From contig BLXT01003755.1 in assembly GCA_019648995.1 (NCBI GenBank), forward strand, positions 325,764 through 378,550: DNA of 52,787 nt, in the 5' to 3' direction. The position numbers were made by a program, and so were the translations under genes. Numbering within the stretch: the first letter of the stretch is position 1; each line of letters begins with the position of its first letter. Origin of the DNA: Plakobranchus ocellatus. Lineage: Eukaryota; Mollusca; Gastropoda; Plakobranchidae. Of the stretch, positions 23,501 to 33,145 are shown piece after piece. Under the pieces are notes generated by a model. It was given only the letters and a program-made list of their open reading frames with translations. It searched no databases and was not told the DNA's origin.

Positions 23501-26500
23501 GAGGTTTTGGATTTTTTACACCACCTTGCATTTAACTGTATTTGCATTTTATTATTCTTTAGAAGCTTTAGGTTTAACCAATCATTTTAGTGCATACCAT
23601 CCTGTAGTAAAAAATGTTTCAACATAACGCATGCTAAAAATGACATAGCTGGAGTTTTGATTAATGTAAAAGCTTCAAATAACTAAATGAATGTTAAAGA
23701 ATATCATTGTTACAATGTTACAACTATGGCACACACATACAAAAAAAATATATCAAACCATATTTTTAATAGGGTATTGAGGATTTTCTCCTACAAACAT
23801 TTGTTCACATATTGTTCCAGAGATGTTCAGAAGTTAAGTCATTACTGCTCAGCCCTAAGCTCCTATTGTACTTAACTTTTTCTTTTCATATATAATGTGA
23901 TAGAAAAAGGCATTATCAAGCTTACCATATTGTAGGAAATACTGTGTAGTTACGATAATATTAATTATATATATATTATATATATATCAGATAAGTTGTG
24001 GAATAAGAGCAAAAGAGATAAATCTTTTAGTTTTATCATTGATGCTTAATGGACCCTCTCCTTCTTATTACAGTTTTTCAACTGAAGACAAACTTAGCAG
24101 AACACACAAGTCCACTACTTCCTTGCAGGATCTTTTAAAATTTTGACTGAGAGCAAAGCTTATAGGATAGAGCACTTTTACTTAGAAATCATGCCTTACT
24201 TTGAATATCTTTTGTATTTTCCAGTGTCAGCAGAGCACAGATGTATTAAAGGAAGCAGTGAAAGGATTTTCAATTATGGTGAGTCATGCTCTCTAGAAAT
24301 TTAGTGCTTTGGCTTGATCAATATGCAGAAGTGAAGTTCTAAAACTGTTTTTTAATCAGTGCTCTACATTACGGATCTTCTCTCAGGATTAAGTACTACA
24401 TTGCAAAATTGTTTACTTTCTAGATTTGCATTCGCTGATAAATATCACTGCCATTTTAGCTTGAAAAAATGGTTTTAAGCTCTGTTATTTCAAAATGCAA
24501 AATGACAGATCTGTTATGTGTCTTTAAATATGTAAATATTAACCAACGAGACCAAAATGTTTTTTCAAATGGGCAGTATTTGTCATATGTGGGTTATAAA
24601 ACAACAGGTACTGTTTTTCAAATGGCAGCAGTGAAGTCCTACAAAGATTGAGCAGCTTGCAATGTTTTATTTTATTGCCTCTTGGAAAGTTGATCAGAGG
24701 AAAGGTGAAAACCTCATGATGAACATGGTGTACAGATCAAATTCTGACACTGTAATCCTGTGATCTTTTCCTCTTTTGTCTTCTTTTGTAATTTCACCTA
24801 TAACATTGTGAAAGACTATTATATTTAATGTAAATAAATTGTTACATTGTTTCAAGCAGCGCTTCCTTTCACGTGAGATATTATTATTTCTGAAAGGATT
24901 TTTTTAAAACTAATGCCTTGCAAATGTACCATAATAATTATATGTTAGAAAAATGTGAAATTGTAAACTTAAAACATTCACTGGTAAAAGTATTTTTCTA
25001 GTTCTACATAGAAAAATCAGTTTTAAATGAATTAGTGCATTCTCCCTGGAAAAAAATCTCAACTTCTTTCTCCATCTTCACCTCTCAGCATTCATAAGCT
25101 CATCTTCATCATCATCACATTATCTATCATTGCCAGTATCAAACATTATTAATAACAGCAACCTTTTTCTTATGGCTTTTGATTCATTTTGATTGTATTA
25201 TGTATATGGACATGTAAAGTTTTCTGTATGTTCTGCAAGGTTTAAAGGAATGAAGATTTAGGGTTATTTTTTTTCTCTTCTTTTGATTCAATCATTTAAA
25301 CATGACCATTAAGGTTACAATATTTGTTGACAAAATATTAATGGCAAGAAACTGATGTAAATTGATATATGACACTATGTATTTAAAAATCTTTTAGAGT
25401 TTACAATGTTTATTTTTTCTTCATTCCAAAATTTCCATTGGTTACAAATGCTAATAAAAATTGTATGTTCTTGTCATTCTGAATATGTGGCAAAAATTAA
25501 ATTTGATATTTGTGATTGAAAGTTTGTGAATTAAACTATGGGCCTCTTAACTTTTATATATCTTAACTACGAACTCCTAAAAACCACCCAACCAATTTTT
25601 GTGCCTTGTTCTAGAATTTTTAGAACCAAAACGTTTTTGGAATTTTAATAATGCATACCTTTCTCTATTAATATAATGAATGTACATAGTCAAAATTTCT
25701 TAGTGTTGAAAGTTCTTTTTTGAAATTAAAACGAAAAAGCTTACATGAGTAAGTTTTTGTCATTTTAATCACTTGAAAGCTGCATTCCAAACTGCCTTCA
25801 GTCATTTTTTGATTATATATCTTTTCCAAAACTTCCTTTGATCATACTTATTAACAATAAAAATAATGTGCACATCACTCTCATTATCTAGAAATATTGC
25901 ATTCTCATATATGAGTGTTATTGAGAGTTTGTATGTAAAAAAATGAACTGTCAATGAATCTTCAAAATCGTTCATATTTCTTTAACTATTGCCTTTCAAT
26001 AAAAGCACAACATTTTTGGAACATGCACACTTCACAATGCAGGAATTTCCACAATATCTGCTTACACTTCAGGCAGTTGTTGTGAAATGGTTTTATACTG
26101 TATACATCAGGGCTAATTCTTATATCATAAAGTAAATGAAAGAGTCTACAAAACGAAAAAAATATGGTTGCTGCTCTCCATTTGAATGACTCCAGAGGTA
26201 ATTTTTGTAGGCCCATGAAAGTTACAATCGCTTTTAGTGACCATTACATAAGCCAAAGTTTGACAAAACAAAGGTCCACTCTCTTGGACACAAACTGACC
26301 TTTAGTTGTGAGCATTGATGGGATTCAGGATAAGAATATTTAATGTGACAAGCTACAAGCAGCCTGTCAAGCATCATACGATGCAGATATTTTGGCTCCT
26401 TGCAAGAGATAACGCTGTTTAATTGACTATTGCTCTATACTGCATTTCAACTGGATGATAGATTCAAGCGATATTGGACTTTTGAAAATATAATTGTGCA

Positions 26501-26856
26501 TAAATGTGAACAAAAAAATAAGAAAAAGAAAATTTACAAACATATTAATGATAATGTGCTTCACTCAGTTTTTGCAGTAAGGATTAGAAATGTTTTAAAA
26601 AATACTCTTAAACCAATATTGCAGAGAGGCCTTATTTTTTTTTTTCATGAATATGCATATAAGTAAGAACAGAGTAAAGGAAAAAGCTTTTGCTAATAAG
26701 ACTGACTGCAAGAAGTTTTTGTTTTTTTCACATTGAAGTTAAAAAGTTGTTTGGCTTGTGAAAATTTTTGTTACAATTTGAATGCAACCAAAATAAGTTC
26801 ATTTTTTCATTTCTCAGGGAAGGAATATCTTAGGGTTCAACTCACGAGGACGTTGA
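15182..26856 (+). CDS. COQ9: COQ9, ubiquinone biosynthesis protein, mitochondrial (8 coding exons)
   Basis: Joining 15182-15291, 17290-17432, 18341-18488, 22241-22325, 22661-22765, 23063-23218, 24225-24278 and 26818-26856 gives 840 nt, a continuous frame of 279 residues plus stop. COQ9 is a lipid-binding, TetR-fold protein of the mitochondrial matrix that partners COQ7 in coenzyme Q synthesis. Diagnostic stretches are RQRILSASLPYLQEFGW (exon 2), FIRDAVEIRLRMIFPYM (exon 4), and YYAGDRSTD joined to FNWYTKR (exons 5-6, residues about 189-204), the most conserved block of the family. Human COQ9 is 318 residues; the shortfall is at the N-terminus. The Met at 15182 lies two bases inside an exon that has a good acceptor, so an upstream exon could add residues. 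The first 36 residues, with MARTFSMAARKL, look like a targeting peptide and correspond to human residues just before the conserved domain. All introns are GT-AG. Confidence 0.92.
15292..17289 (+). other. COQ9: COQ9 intron 1
   Basis: AT-rich intron of 2.0 kb. The stretch from about 16430 to 16940 is GC-richer and contains a duplicated segment (16581-16680). It is probably an old repeat insertion, family not recognised. Confidence 0.6.
16581..16680. repeat. Imperfect tandem duplication of about 50 bp
   Basis: 16581-16632 and 16635-16680 share the pattern AATTT.ATCAT..CCTAA, then GTTTTC.GGT and GAAGTCCTC, with scattered differences. Both lie inside COQ9 intron 1. On the minus strand the downstream copy reads LHEDFEPENLGDD and the other reads similarly, which may be a repeated tail of a lost mobile-element protein. 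Confidence 0.5.
17290..17432 (+). CDS. COQ9: COQ9 coding exon 2
   Basis: Acceptor ATTTTAG, donor GTGAAG. It completes Arg37 and encodes an acidic linker followed by the first helices of the COQ9 domain (RILSASLPYLQEFGWTQKAL), matching human [20 protein letters not shown]. It ends one base into a Gly codon. Confidence 0.93.
18341..18488 (+). CDS. COQ9: COQ9 coding exon 3
   Basis: Acceptor CATGTAG, donor GTGAGT. It encodes HGMFPRGGAELVHYFYNKCN, matching human SMFGKDGSELILHFVTQCN, then a helix rich in Glu and Ala. It ends two bases into a Glu codon completed by exon 4. Confidence 0.93.
20384..20409. other. Assembly gap (26 N) after poly-G
   Basis: A run of 17 G precedes the Ns and GA repeats follow. 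The true length of the repeat here is unknown. Confidence 0.98.
20410..20850. repeat. GA-rich nested tandem repeat (minisatellite)
   Basis: Nearly pure purine on the plus strand. Besides plain (GA)n, a unit like GAAGCAGAAGAAGCAAAG followed by ATAGA.AGAGGGAGAGAG recurs at least five times. A larger period of about 190 bases is suggested by two copies of a TTTACAYAGAGARAAA block (near 20584 and 20771). Long Ser/Leu frames on the minus strand come from this composition. Confidence 0.85.
22241..22325 (+). CDS. COQ9: COQ9 coding exon 4
   Basis: A strong acceptor (long T run, then CCCACACAG) and a GTATAT donor. Encodes FIRDAVEIRLRMIFPYMDIW, close to human [20 protein letters not shown]. Ends in phase 0. 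Confidence 0.95.
22661..22765 (+). CDS. COQ9: COQ9 coding exon 5
   Basis: Acceptor ACAATTGCAG, donor GTATGT, 35 codons. Encodes LMDEIWYYAGDRSTD, matching human MVDDMWHYAGDQSTD. Confidence 0.95.
23063..23218 (+). CDS. COQ9: COQ9 coding exon 6
   Basis: It begins after CAACAG (AG at 23061-23062) and encodes FNWYTKR, continuing the conserved block from exon 5. A stronger-looking acceptor at about 23029 (CCTTACAG) would bring in an immediate TAA, so the weaker, nearer site must be used for full-length protein. Donor GTGAGT, 52 codons. Confidence 0.93.
24225..24278 (+). CDS. COQ9: COQ9 coding exon 7
   Basis: Acceptor TTTTCCAG, donor GTGAGT, 18 codons containing STDVLKEAVKGFSIM, which aligns with human STGEALVQGLMGAAV. 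Reading through the donor would add six residues and a stop. Confidence 0.88.
24279..26817 (+). other. COQ9: COQ9 intron 7
   Basis: A 2.5-kb AT-rich intron. No repeat family or other exon was recognised. Confidence 0.6.
26818..26856 (+). CDS. COQ9: COQ9 coding exon 8 (last)
   Basis: After acceptor ATTTCTCAG the 12 codons read GRNILGFNSRGR, then TGA, equivalent to human LKNLTGLNQRR-stop. The phase matches exon 7. The short terminal exon is supported by this C-terminal match. Confidence 0.85.
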   Translation, partial: GRNILGFNSRGR

Positions 26857-28985
26857 CTGAGGATGACTATTTCTCTGAAGTAGGACTTGGTGCAAGAAAT
26901 TATTTGATCAAAGATCTGCATCTAGAGTGTCATTCTGGAATTTGTCGAGTTGGCTTACTTAAATATGTTTTTAAGATTTGAAGTAACCTTGTTGTTTGAA
27001 TGAAGCAGATAGTTTTTTTTTTTTGGTATTTTTAAAAAGATTTTGATTTCATGTTTTAGAATTTTGTACTTCTTGTTTTGATGAATAGGTAAATTATTTG
27101 GCGCTTATTTTCTGCTTTGCTATTTTTCTTTAAAATGTATGGCAAAAACATGTCAGTGGGAATCAAAAACTAAAATTATCGTTTCGAAAAAATTCTTTCA
27201 GAATCCATAAAGCTGTCTAAAAGATATGGATTAAGGATGGATAATATAGTAAGAATGAACAACTGCACATTTGTTAAATTACTATGACTAGATCTGCTTT
27301 TATCAGCTTCCTTATTCATTCTCGAGTCATATTTTGAACATCAAGATAAGCTTAAGATAAGATGAACTAAGCTCATACGTTGATCCATCCAATGGTTCGA
27401 AGGAATATGGAGCGAGCAGCTGCTGTGTGTTAATCAATATTTTGATGTGTTCATAGATTGACAGCTGCATACACTGAAGTATCCATCTTAGGGTACATGC
27501 TATTTTTCCACTCCCTGCACTGGCTTATCAACATCGTAGATCAATCCAATCTAAGAAGACTTGTAACCTGCCCATTTAAATGAATCTTTTTTAGATTCAC
27601 CCTCCAGGATGGAAAAAAAAATACTTGAAAATAATGAGAAAATTAATTTTGCACATTACAACCATCTTCCCTTAGAGACCTGCAAAGGAATTTTTTTTGC
27701 TATATTTACCCACTTTTATTTTTAAACTTTATACCAGAATAAAAACGAAGTTTTGAAAAGAAATGTTGCAAAACAAAGACAGCCAACAAAGAGAGATCTG
27801 TTCTTGTGTCAAATCAGTGTACAATGATGTGGCCTTTTGCCTTCATTAGTTGGCCAGGTGTTTAATTCTGTGACAATGTATGCTGTAATTCTTTAAATGT
27901 TGATTGATCTGGAATGCAATGAGTTGAAAGTCTGTGTTATTGACTTTGTAGATCTTCCTGAGCTGACAAAATTACATTACAATAATAATTAAGAATGATC
28001 CATAAAATGTACTTATGGGAGTTAGGGTAGTGATTTTGGATTCCTGACGAGAGTGCTCACCTACCCAAACTTGAAAATATTTTGTCAAATGTCAGTGAAA
28101 AGCGTTTTTGATGTATGCTCACTTACTTTTAGAATTTTTGGGGGTGGTATTGATATCATCTGATAGTTAATTAATGTTCAAGATTGGTGGCTAGTTTTTT
28201 AATTTTATTAGAATTTGGCATTATAAAGAGATGCTGCATCACTTGTATCAGCAGTTTTATTGATGTGAATTGCATAGTTTTCTTGCTTTTATGCTTAGCA
28301 TTAACAGTGAAATTGATTGATTGATTTATTCTCAGATGTGCTTGTATTCATAATAAACATTCATGATGGTGACAAATTTAGGCAATGAATTTTTTAAATG
28401 GACAGAGGAAAATTGTGCATTCCTTGGGCTTTATCATTACACTGAGTGTAGGGATAAGATAACTTTTGAAAGAAGAGGGTTAAATAGAATTTCTTCTTTC
28501 TCAAAGATGGGTGGTCCTGGGTTTGTGTGATCTAAGCTTGATGATGACTAGTTATTTCAGTTTCCAGTTGCACCACAAGACTTGATGTTGAGCCGCAAAA
28601 GATAAATGAAAAGTTCTAGGAAAGTTAAGCTTTCATAATCATAGTGAGCCTGATTACTTTTTTAAAAACTAAAAAGACATTTGATAAATGCCTTGTCAAA
28701 GTAATTTTTTTAAAGATTGGCTAAGTGCACAAATGAAGTCTATATGAGTTACATAAATCAATGCTTCGTGTTTGAATGTTGAACTATTACTACAAGCACT
28801 TAACTTTGATGCTTATTTAACTTGACAGAAATTATTTCAAAACAAAAAAATATACTTTGCATTTTTTAAAAGAAAAATGATATAATACTAATATTTTTTT
28901 GTAGGTTTGCACTCTCTGCATGTGTTTCTTGTTTATCAATGTGATATTTGACTTTTGGAATAAAAACTGTAAAAAGTGGACCTGG
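26857..28985 (+). other. COQ9: Probable COQ9 3'UTR
   Basis: AT-rich, no coding signal. AATAAA at 28352-28357 and 28959-28964 are candidate polyadenylation signals; the second is followed by a G/T-rich then T-rich stretch. Confidence 0.4.
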
Positions 28986-29834
28986 AATTGTAATTTTTTT
29001 TTCTTGGATTTTGGAAAGAAATGAGAGAAGATGATGCGTTAATCACAACAATGAAGCAGGTGCATCAGAAATTATGTTGGCTTTTTTCTAAATTCATGTT
29101 TTTAGCTACCTGTAAAATGAGGCTTTTTGCTTTAGATGTAAAGTGTAAAGATATGTACTCTTAGTAAAAAATCCAGTGTAAATGGAAAAGGATCTGCTGC
29201 AGGTGTGAAATGTTTATCAACATTATACAAACAATATCAATTTTGTTATAACTTACAAATTTATGTGTTAGTAATACTTAGAAATTGCCTCCTTTGTGGG
29301 GAACACTACACGGTTCTTTATAACCTTCAAAAACACATCAGGTAATTCTTGGCTTATACATGTATGGTGACAAACAACCTTTATGGTTGATTAACAGTTC
29401 ATTTAATTTCTTAGGCACTGATTATTTGGGGTGAGCGATTTCATGCCTGGTATGGATGGATGATTCATAAAATCTGTTGAAATCTTTCCTCCAAATGATG
29501 CTTGATGAAATTCACTGGTAAACTTCATATACTACTATAGTATAATAGATCAAGTTTATTTATCAAGTTTTAGATTTTTCATATCTAGTTTTTTTTTTAT
29601 TTGTATAGCTTCTGACTCATGCAAAAATGCAGAATGCTTTCTTTAAAAAAAAAAAATTATGTGTACTTGATTTTAAAAATTAAACAAAAAAAAAAAAATT
29701 AATATTAACGTTTTTTGTTTAATATCAAATAATTTTAATAAGTTACATAAAACCCTCTTGTAGATTAATACTATAATAATTTTAATTCATTTTGAGAAAA
29801 TATCAAAGGTTATCAAATACTGCACAAAACTTAA

Positions 29835-29967
29835 CCCATGACATGGAAAGACTTAGTGCACAGCATTCAGAATTATGACAACTCTTTCTGCATAAATAAT
29901 GACATTTGATCTTTGCGCAAAACATCCTATTTTACTTTGCGTTTGGGAAAAAAAAAACCATAAAGAG
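29835..29967. repeat. TTAA-flanked short element C (candidate MITE)
   Basis: TTAA lies at 29831-29834 and 29968-29971. The ends are only weakly inverted (CCCATGACATGG on the left, CTCTTTATGG on the right read in reverse). Same style as the elements at 14531 and 30589, but weaker. Confidence 0.3.
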
Positions 29968-30203
29968 TTAACTTTAAATATATGTATAGAAAATGAGTTT
30001 TTTATGATGATGATGATGAGTAAAGAGTGGAAATTAAGGAATCTTACGGTATTGATAAGACAAGTTTAAGGATTAGACTATGGATGTATGATTACATTGT
30101 ATGTATTATGGTCAAAAGAGAAGTCTAGTAGTAGTAGTAGTACTAGTAGTAATACTATCTAAATCTTGTTGTCTGCAAAGACAATATAATTTGTGAGGCC
30201 CCA

Positions 30204-30339
30204 TCACTGATATCACCTCAAAATATGACCACTTTTAATATCAAAATGCACTTTTTTCATTTAATAAATTGTGTCTTATTAAATGAAAAGAAGATATTTT
30301 CACATTACAAATGGTCATATCTTAATGAGTTATCAGTGA
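30204..30339. repeat. 136-bp palindromic fold-back element
   Basis: The ends TCACTGATA and TATCAGTGA pair, as do ATATGACCA and TGGTCATAT further in. The centre pairs CTTTTTTCATTTAATAA (30251-30267) with TTATTAAATGAAAAG (30276-30290). Almost the whole element can fold into one hairpin. A partial copy of one arm lies near 40344-40372. Probably a MITE; no coding capacity. Confidence 0.7.
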
Positions 30340-30588
30340 GATTGAAAATTCTAAACTGCATAATTTTAACGTGATGCAGCAACTACTCAAACTTGATAAT
30401 GGCTATAAAATAATTTTGCTGTAGAATCATTTTACAAAAGCCGAAATAGAAGATTTAACGAAAGCTTGGAAAAACCAAAATCTATTTTTAAAAAGGTGCA
30501 GAAACAAATATTTTTTTTAAAAGCACATCTAGATCTAATCCCTATCAATTTTACCAATTTCCCATATAAAGGCACCAAATTCACTTAA

Positions 30589-30819
30589 CTCTTAAACCGT
30601 TAAGTTTTTTTTTCTCACACAAAGCAATCAGATAAATTGTGTAATTTAAAACGTGAAGGAAGTAGTCCCGGGGCAATTAAAGTAGTTTTGGAACAATTTT
30701 TGAGTATAAAAATCAAGTCAAATCAATAGAAACAGAACAAACCCATCTTACACTGGCGTCCAGTACTGTGAATTTTACAAACTATCGGACGCTCCCATCG
30801 TCCAGCAACGGTTTATGAG
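30589..30819. repeat. TTAA-flanked short element B (candidate piggyBac-type MITE)
   Basis: Flanked by TTAA at 30585-30588 and 30820-30823. The terminal inverted repeats are CTCTTAAACCGTT on the left and CTCATAAACCGTT on the right read in reverse, 12 of 13 matching. TTAA duplication and a small size without coding capacity fit a non-autonomous piggyBac-type element. Confidence 0.55.
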
Positions 30820-31800
30820 TTAAGTTAAATAAGACTACTATAACACTTAAAATGCTCTCAGAGGTCTGAAAGTCTTTTTAATCTAATTTCTGTAGATGTG
30901 CACCCATGCTGCTTAGAACTGTTTGTACAGCCCTTGATTTCTAGCTTGTCCCCTTTTGCAATGTGTTTTGCTAAGGGATTCTAATATTAGTGATAAGATG
31001 AGGTCTCTCCACTTTATTTAGATGATGTTTACTGTACCAGGACTCCTGCTATAACAGAAGTAATTATTGTCAATCAAAAGACACAAATTTCTCTTACAGT
31101 CTTACAGCTATCTCTCACCCAGAATAAGTCATTGGTAAAACCTGCCTAGTTTGCAGCTTGGCAATTTTTCTATGCAGACTGTTTTTGACTTTGCCAATTC
31201 TCAGGGGAATTGACCGTGGAAATCAAATGTACAAGGGTTGCTCTGCTTTAAACATGTTATTGAGCTATTCTGTAGATAAAACAAGCCTCTTTTGCTCCCA
31301 ATTTTTACTGAAAACTTATTAATTTACTCAGAAGCATGATCAAATGTGTAGCACCACGGATTTTTTTTATTTTAGTTGGATTTCGTTTATATCTGTATCA
31401 AATCAAGAAATGACTCTATTCCTTTTAAGTTATAGCACTATGAATTTGATTGCTTCTCCACTCTTAAAAAAATTATATTATATATTCAAATTTGCAAATG
31501 CTATACTGTTCGCCAATAAATGTTTTTACAAGGTATGTATTCATCTCCACGTTAAAAATCGAGATATGACTGAAAATTATGTGACTCATATAAAACAGAT
31601 AACGCCTTAAAATCAGTCTGAATGAATCACAAATTGTAAGTTAAGATCACTCTTCATTTCTTCTGTATTTTCCAAAAGGAACTTTGTCACACCCTGCACA
31701 CCTATTAATTCAACATTAAAAGGGACCATGCCCCTCATATTGAATAGTGAGATAGTAAAAAAAAACAAGCTCCATAGCAAAAAAAAAAATGAAAAGGGGG

Positions 31801-31810
31801 NNNNNNNNNN
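31801..31810. other. Assembly gap (10 N) in poly-G
   Basis: Ten Ns between GGGGG and GGG; the missing length is unknown. Confidence 0.98.
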
Positions 31811-32221
31811 GGGCGGCGGTAATATTCATTATTAAATAAAATAGCACTAAATTGGTCTTCTACCTTGCCCCCCACACATGCACATGGGTGGTACCTAGCG
31901 GGGGGATTGCAATGCTTGCATTTTGCAGTGTAAGGTCTAGGCCCAGCTCGGTGTCGTAACTCCTTTCCTGCGCATCTCCCATCCCAAATCTCTCATTCTT
32001 GCAAAGACTAGATTACATTGATTAATAAATAGTTTGTGTCATCAGGCACATTACTGTTGCTGTGAGAGTTGCCAGGAAAGAGCATTTTGGTTTGGTTGGT
32101 GATCTGAAAAGTGGATGTGACCTCTCAAATTTAGAAAAATGAGCTGAGCAACATGTTGATTTGGGCAAAAATCTGGTAGTCAGGATTAAGAGAGAATTAT
32201 TTTGGACTTTTAAAGGCAATA

Positions 32222-33145
32222 AATTATTATTCTCTTTATTCAGTCAACATACATAAAAAGCACATTGAAAATATTCCGTATTGTGTCTCTCGTATTATAA
32301 AAATACAACAAACATAATTTTTACGATACATACAAACAACGGAGTGAAAAAAGTGCCTAACATAAAATATGACGAGATACGAACATAATATGCTAGAAGC
32401 CATCTTTTACAATCTTCAATCACTGGTTATTGAATTGTTTCACAGCTTGAGGAAAAAAACTATTCAATAAACGCTTACTGCCTTTAAAGGCTCTTAGGCG
32501 CTGACCGAGTGGCAAAAACACAAAATATTTGGCAGCAGGATGAGTTAAATCTTTCATGATCTTTTTAGTTTTCCCCGTCAATCTCTTAATATAAATCTCC
32601 TCAAGAGATGGAAGTTTAATGTTAATGATTTTTTCTGCAAGTCTGATAATTGACTCTAATTTACCCAAGCTTGCTTTTGAGGCGCGACCGAACCAGACGG
32701 TAATAGATAAGGTTAGAACACTTTCAATTGTCGCTCTGTAGAAATTAATCAAAATATCACTGCCCACATCAAAGGATTTCAATTTTCTCAGGAAATATAG
32801 TCTCTGCCTGGCTTTTTTGACAATATTATCTAGATTGATATCCCACGTTAGTTTGTCAGAAACGTGAGTCCCTAAGAATTTAAAAGAAGGCACACGTTCT
32901 ACAGTTGCACCATGAATAAGTAGAGGAGGAGGGGGCGTCTCTCCGCGGCGAAAATCAACAATTATTTCTTTAGTTTTATCTACATTAAGATGTAAGTTGT
33001 TTTTACTACACCAGTTTACAATCAAATCAATTTGTTTTCGAAAATTAGATTCATCATTGTGAAGAATTAATCCTGTGACAGTGGTATCATCAGCAAATTT
33101 GATTACACTACATCCTGGCATGACAGCCTTACAATCATACCTGAT
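32222..33145 (-). mobile_element. 5'-truncated non-LTR retrotransposon, reverse transcriptase end
   Basis: An open frame on the minus strand (stop at 32420) holds the end of a reverse transcriptase. It starts near YDCKAV, has the catalytic FADD box in VIKFADDTTVTGLI (about 33068-33106), then KTKEIIVDFRR, FKFLGTHVSDKLTW, KKARQRLYFLRKLK, a LPSLEEIYIKR block and DLTHPAAKYFVFLPLGQRLR. The last blocks resemble the Jockey/CR1/L2-side LINEs common in fish and invertebrates; the clade is not certain. The catalytic palm start, endonuclease and ORF1 are absent. Residues upstream of YDCKAV in the same frame do not look like reverse transcriptase, marking the truncation. The 3' tail, near 32222-32260 on the minus strand, has AATAAAGAGAATAATAATT. 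Uninterrupted over about 240 codons, so fairly young. Confidence 0.85.

Larger units (their letters stand above)
28986..32221. other. Intergenic DNA between COQ9 and a LINE
   Basis: No host gene seen. It contains two TTAA-flanked candidates (29835-29967 and 30589-30819), a fold-back (30204-30339), short GAT and AGT runs near 30005 and 30130, an assembly gap at 31801-31810, and a GC-richer patch at 31811-32000 of unknown nature. Confidence 0.45.

Noticed and set aside
24608-24651. Alternative last exon of COQ9 reading VFQMAAVKSYKD
   Set aside because: Its phase does not match exon 7 in that frame, whereas the exon at 26818 matches both the phase and the human C-terminus.
32022-32219. 65-codon frame on the minus strand
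   Set aside because: No recognisable motif; it lies between a gap-adjacent patch and the LINE 3' end.
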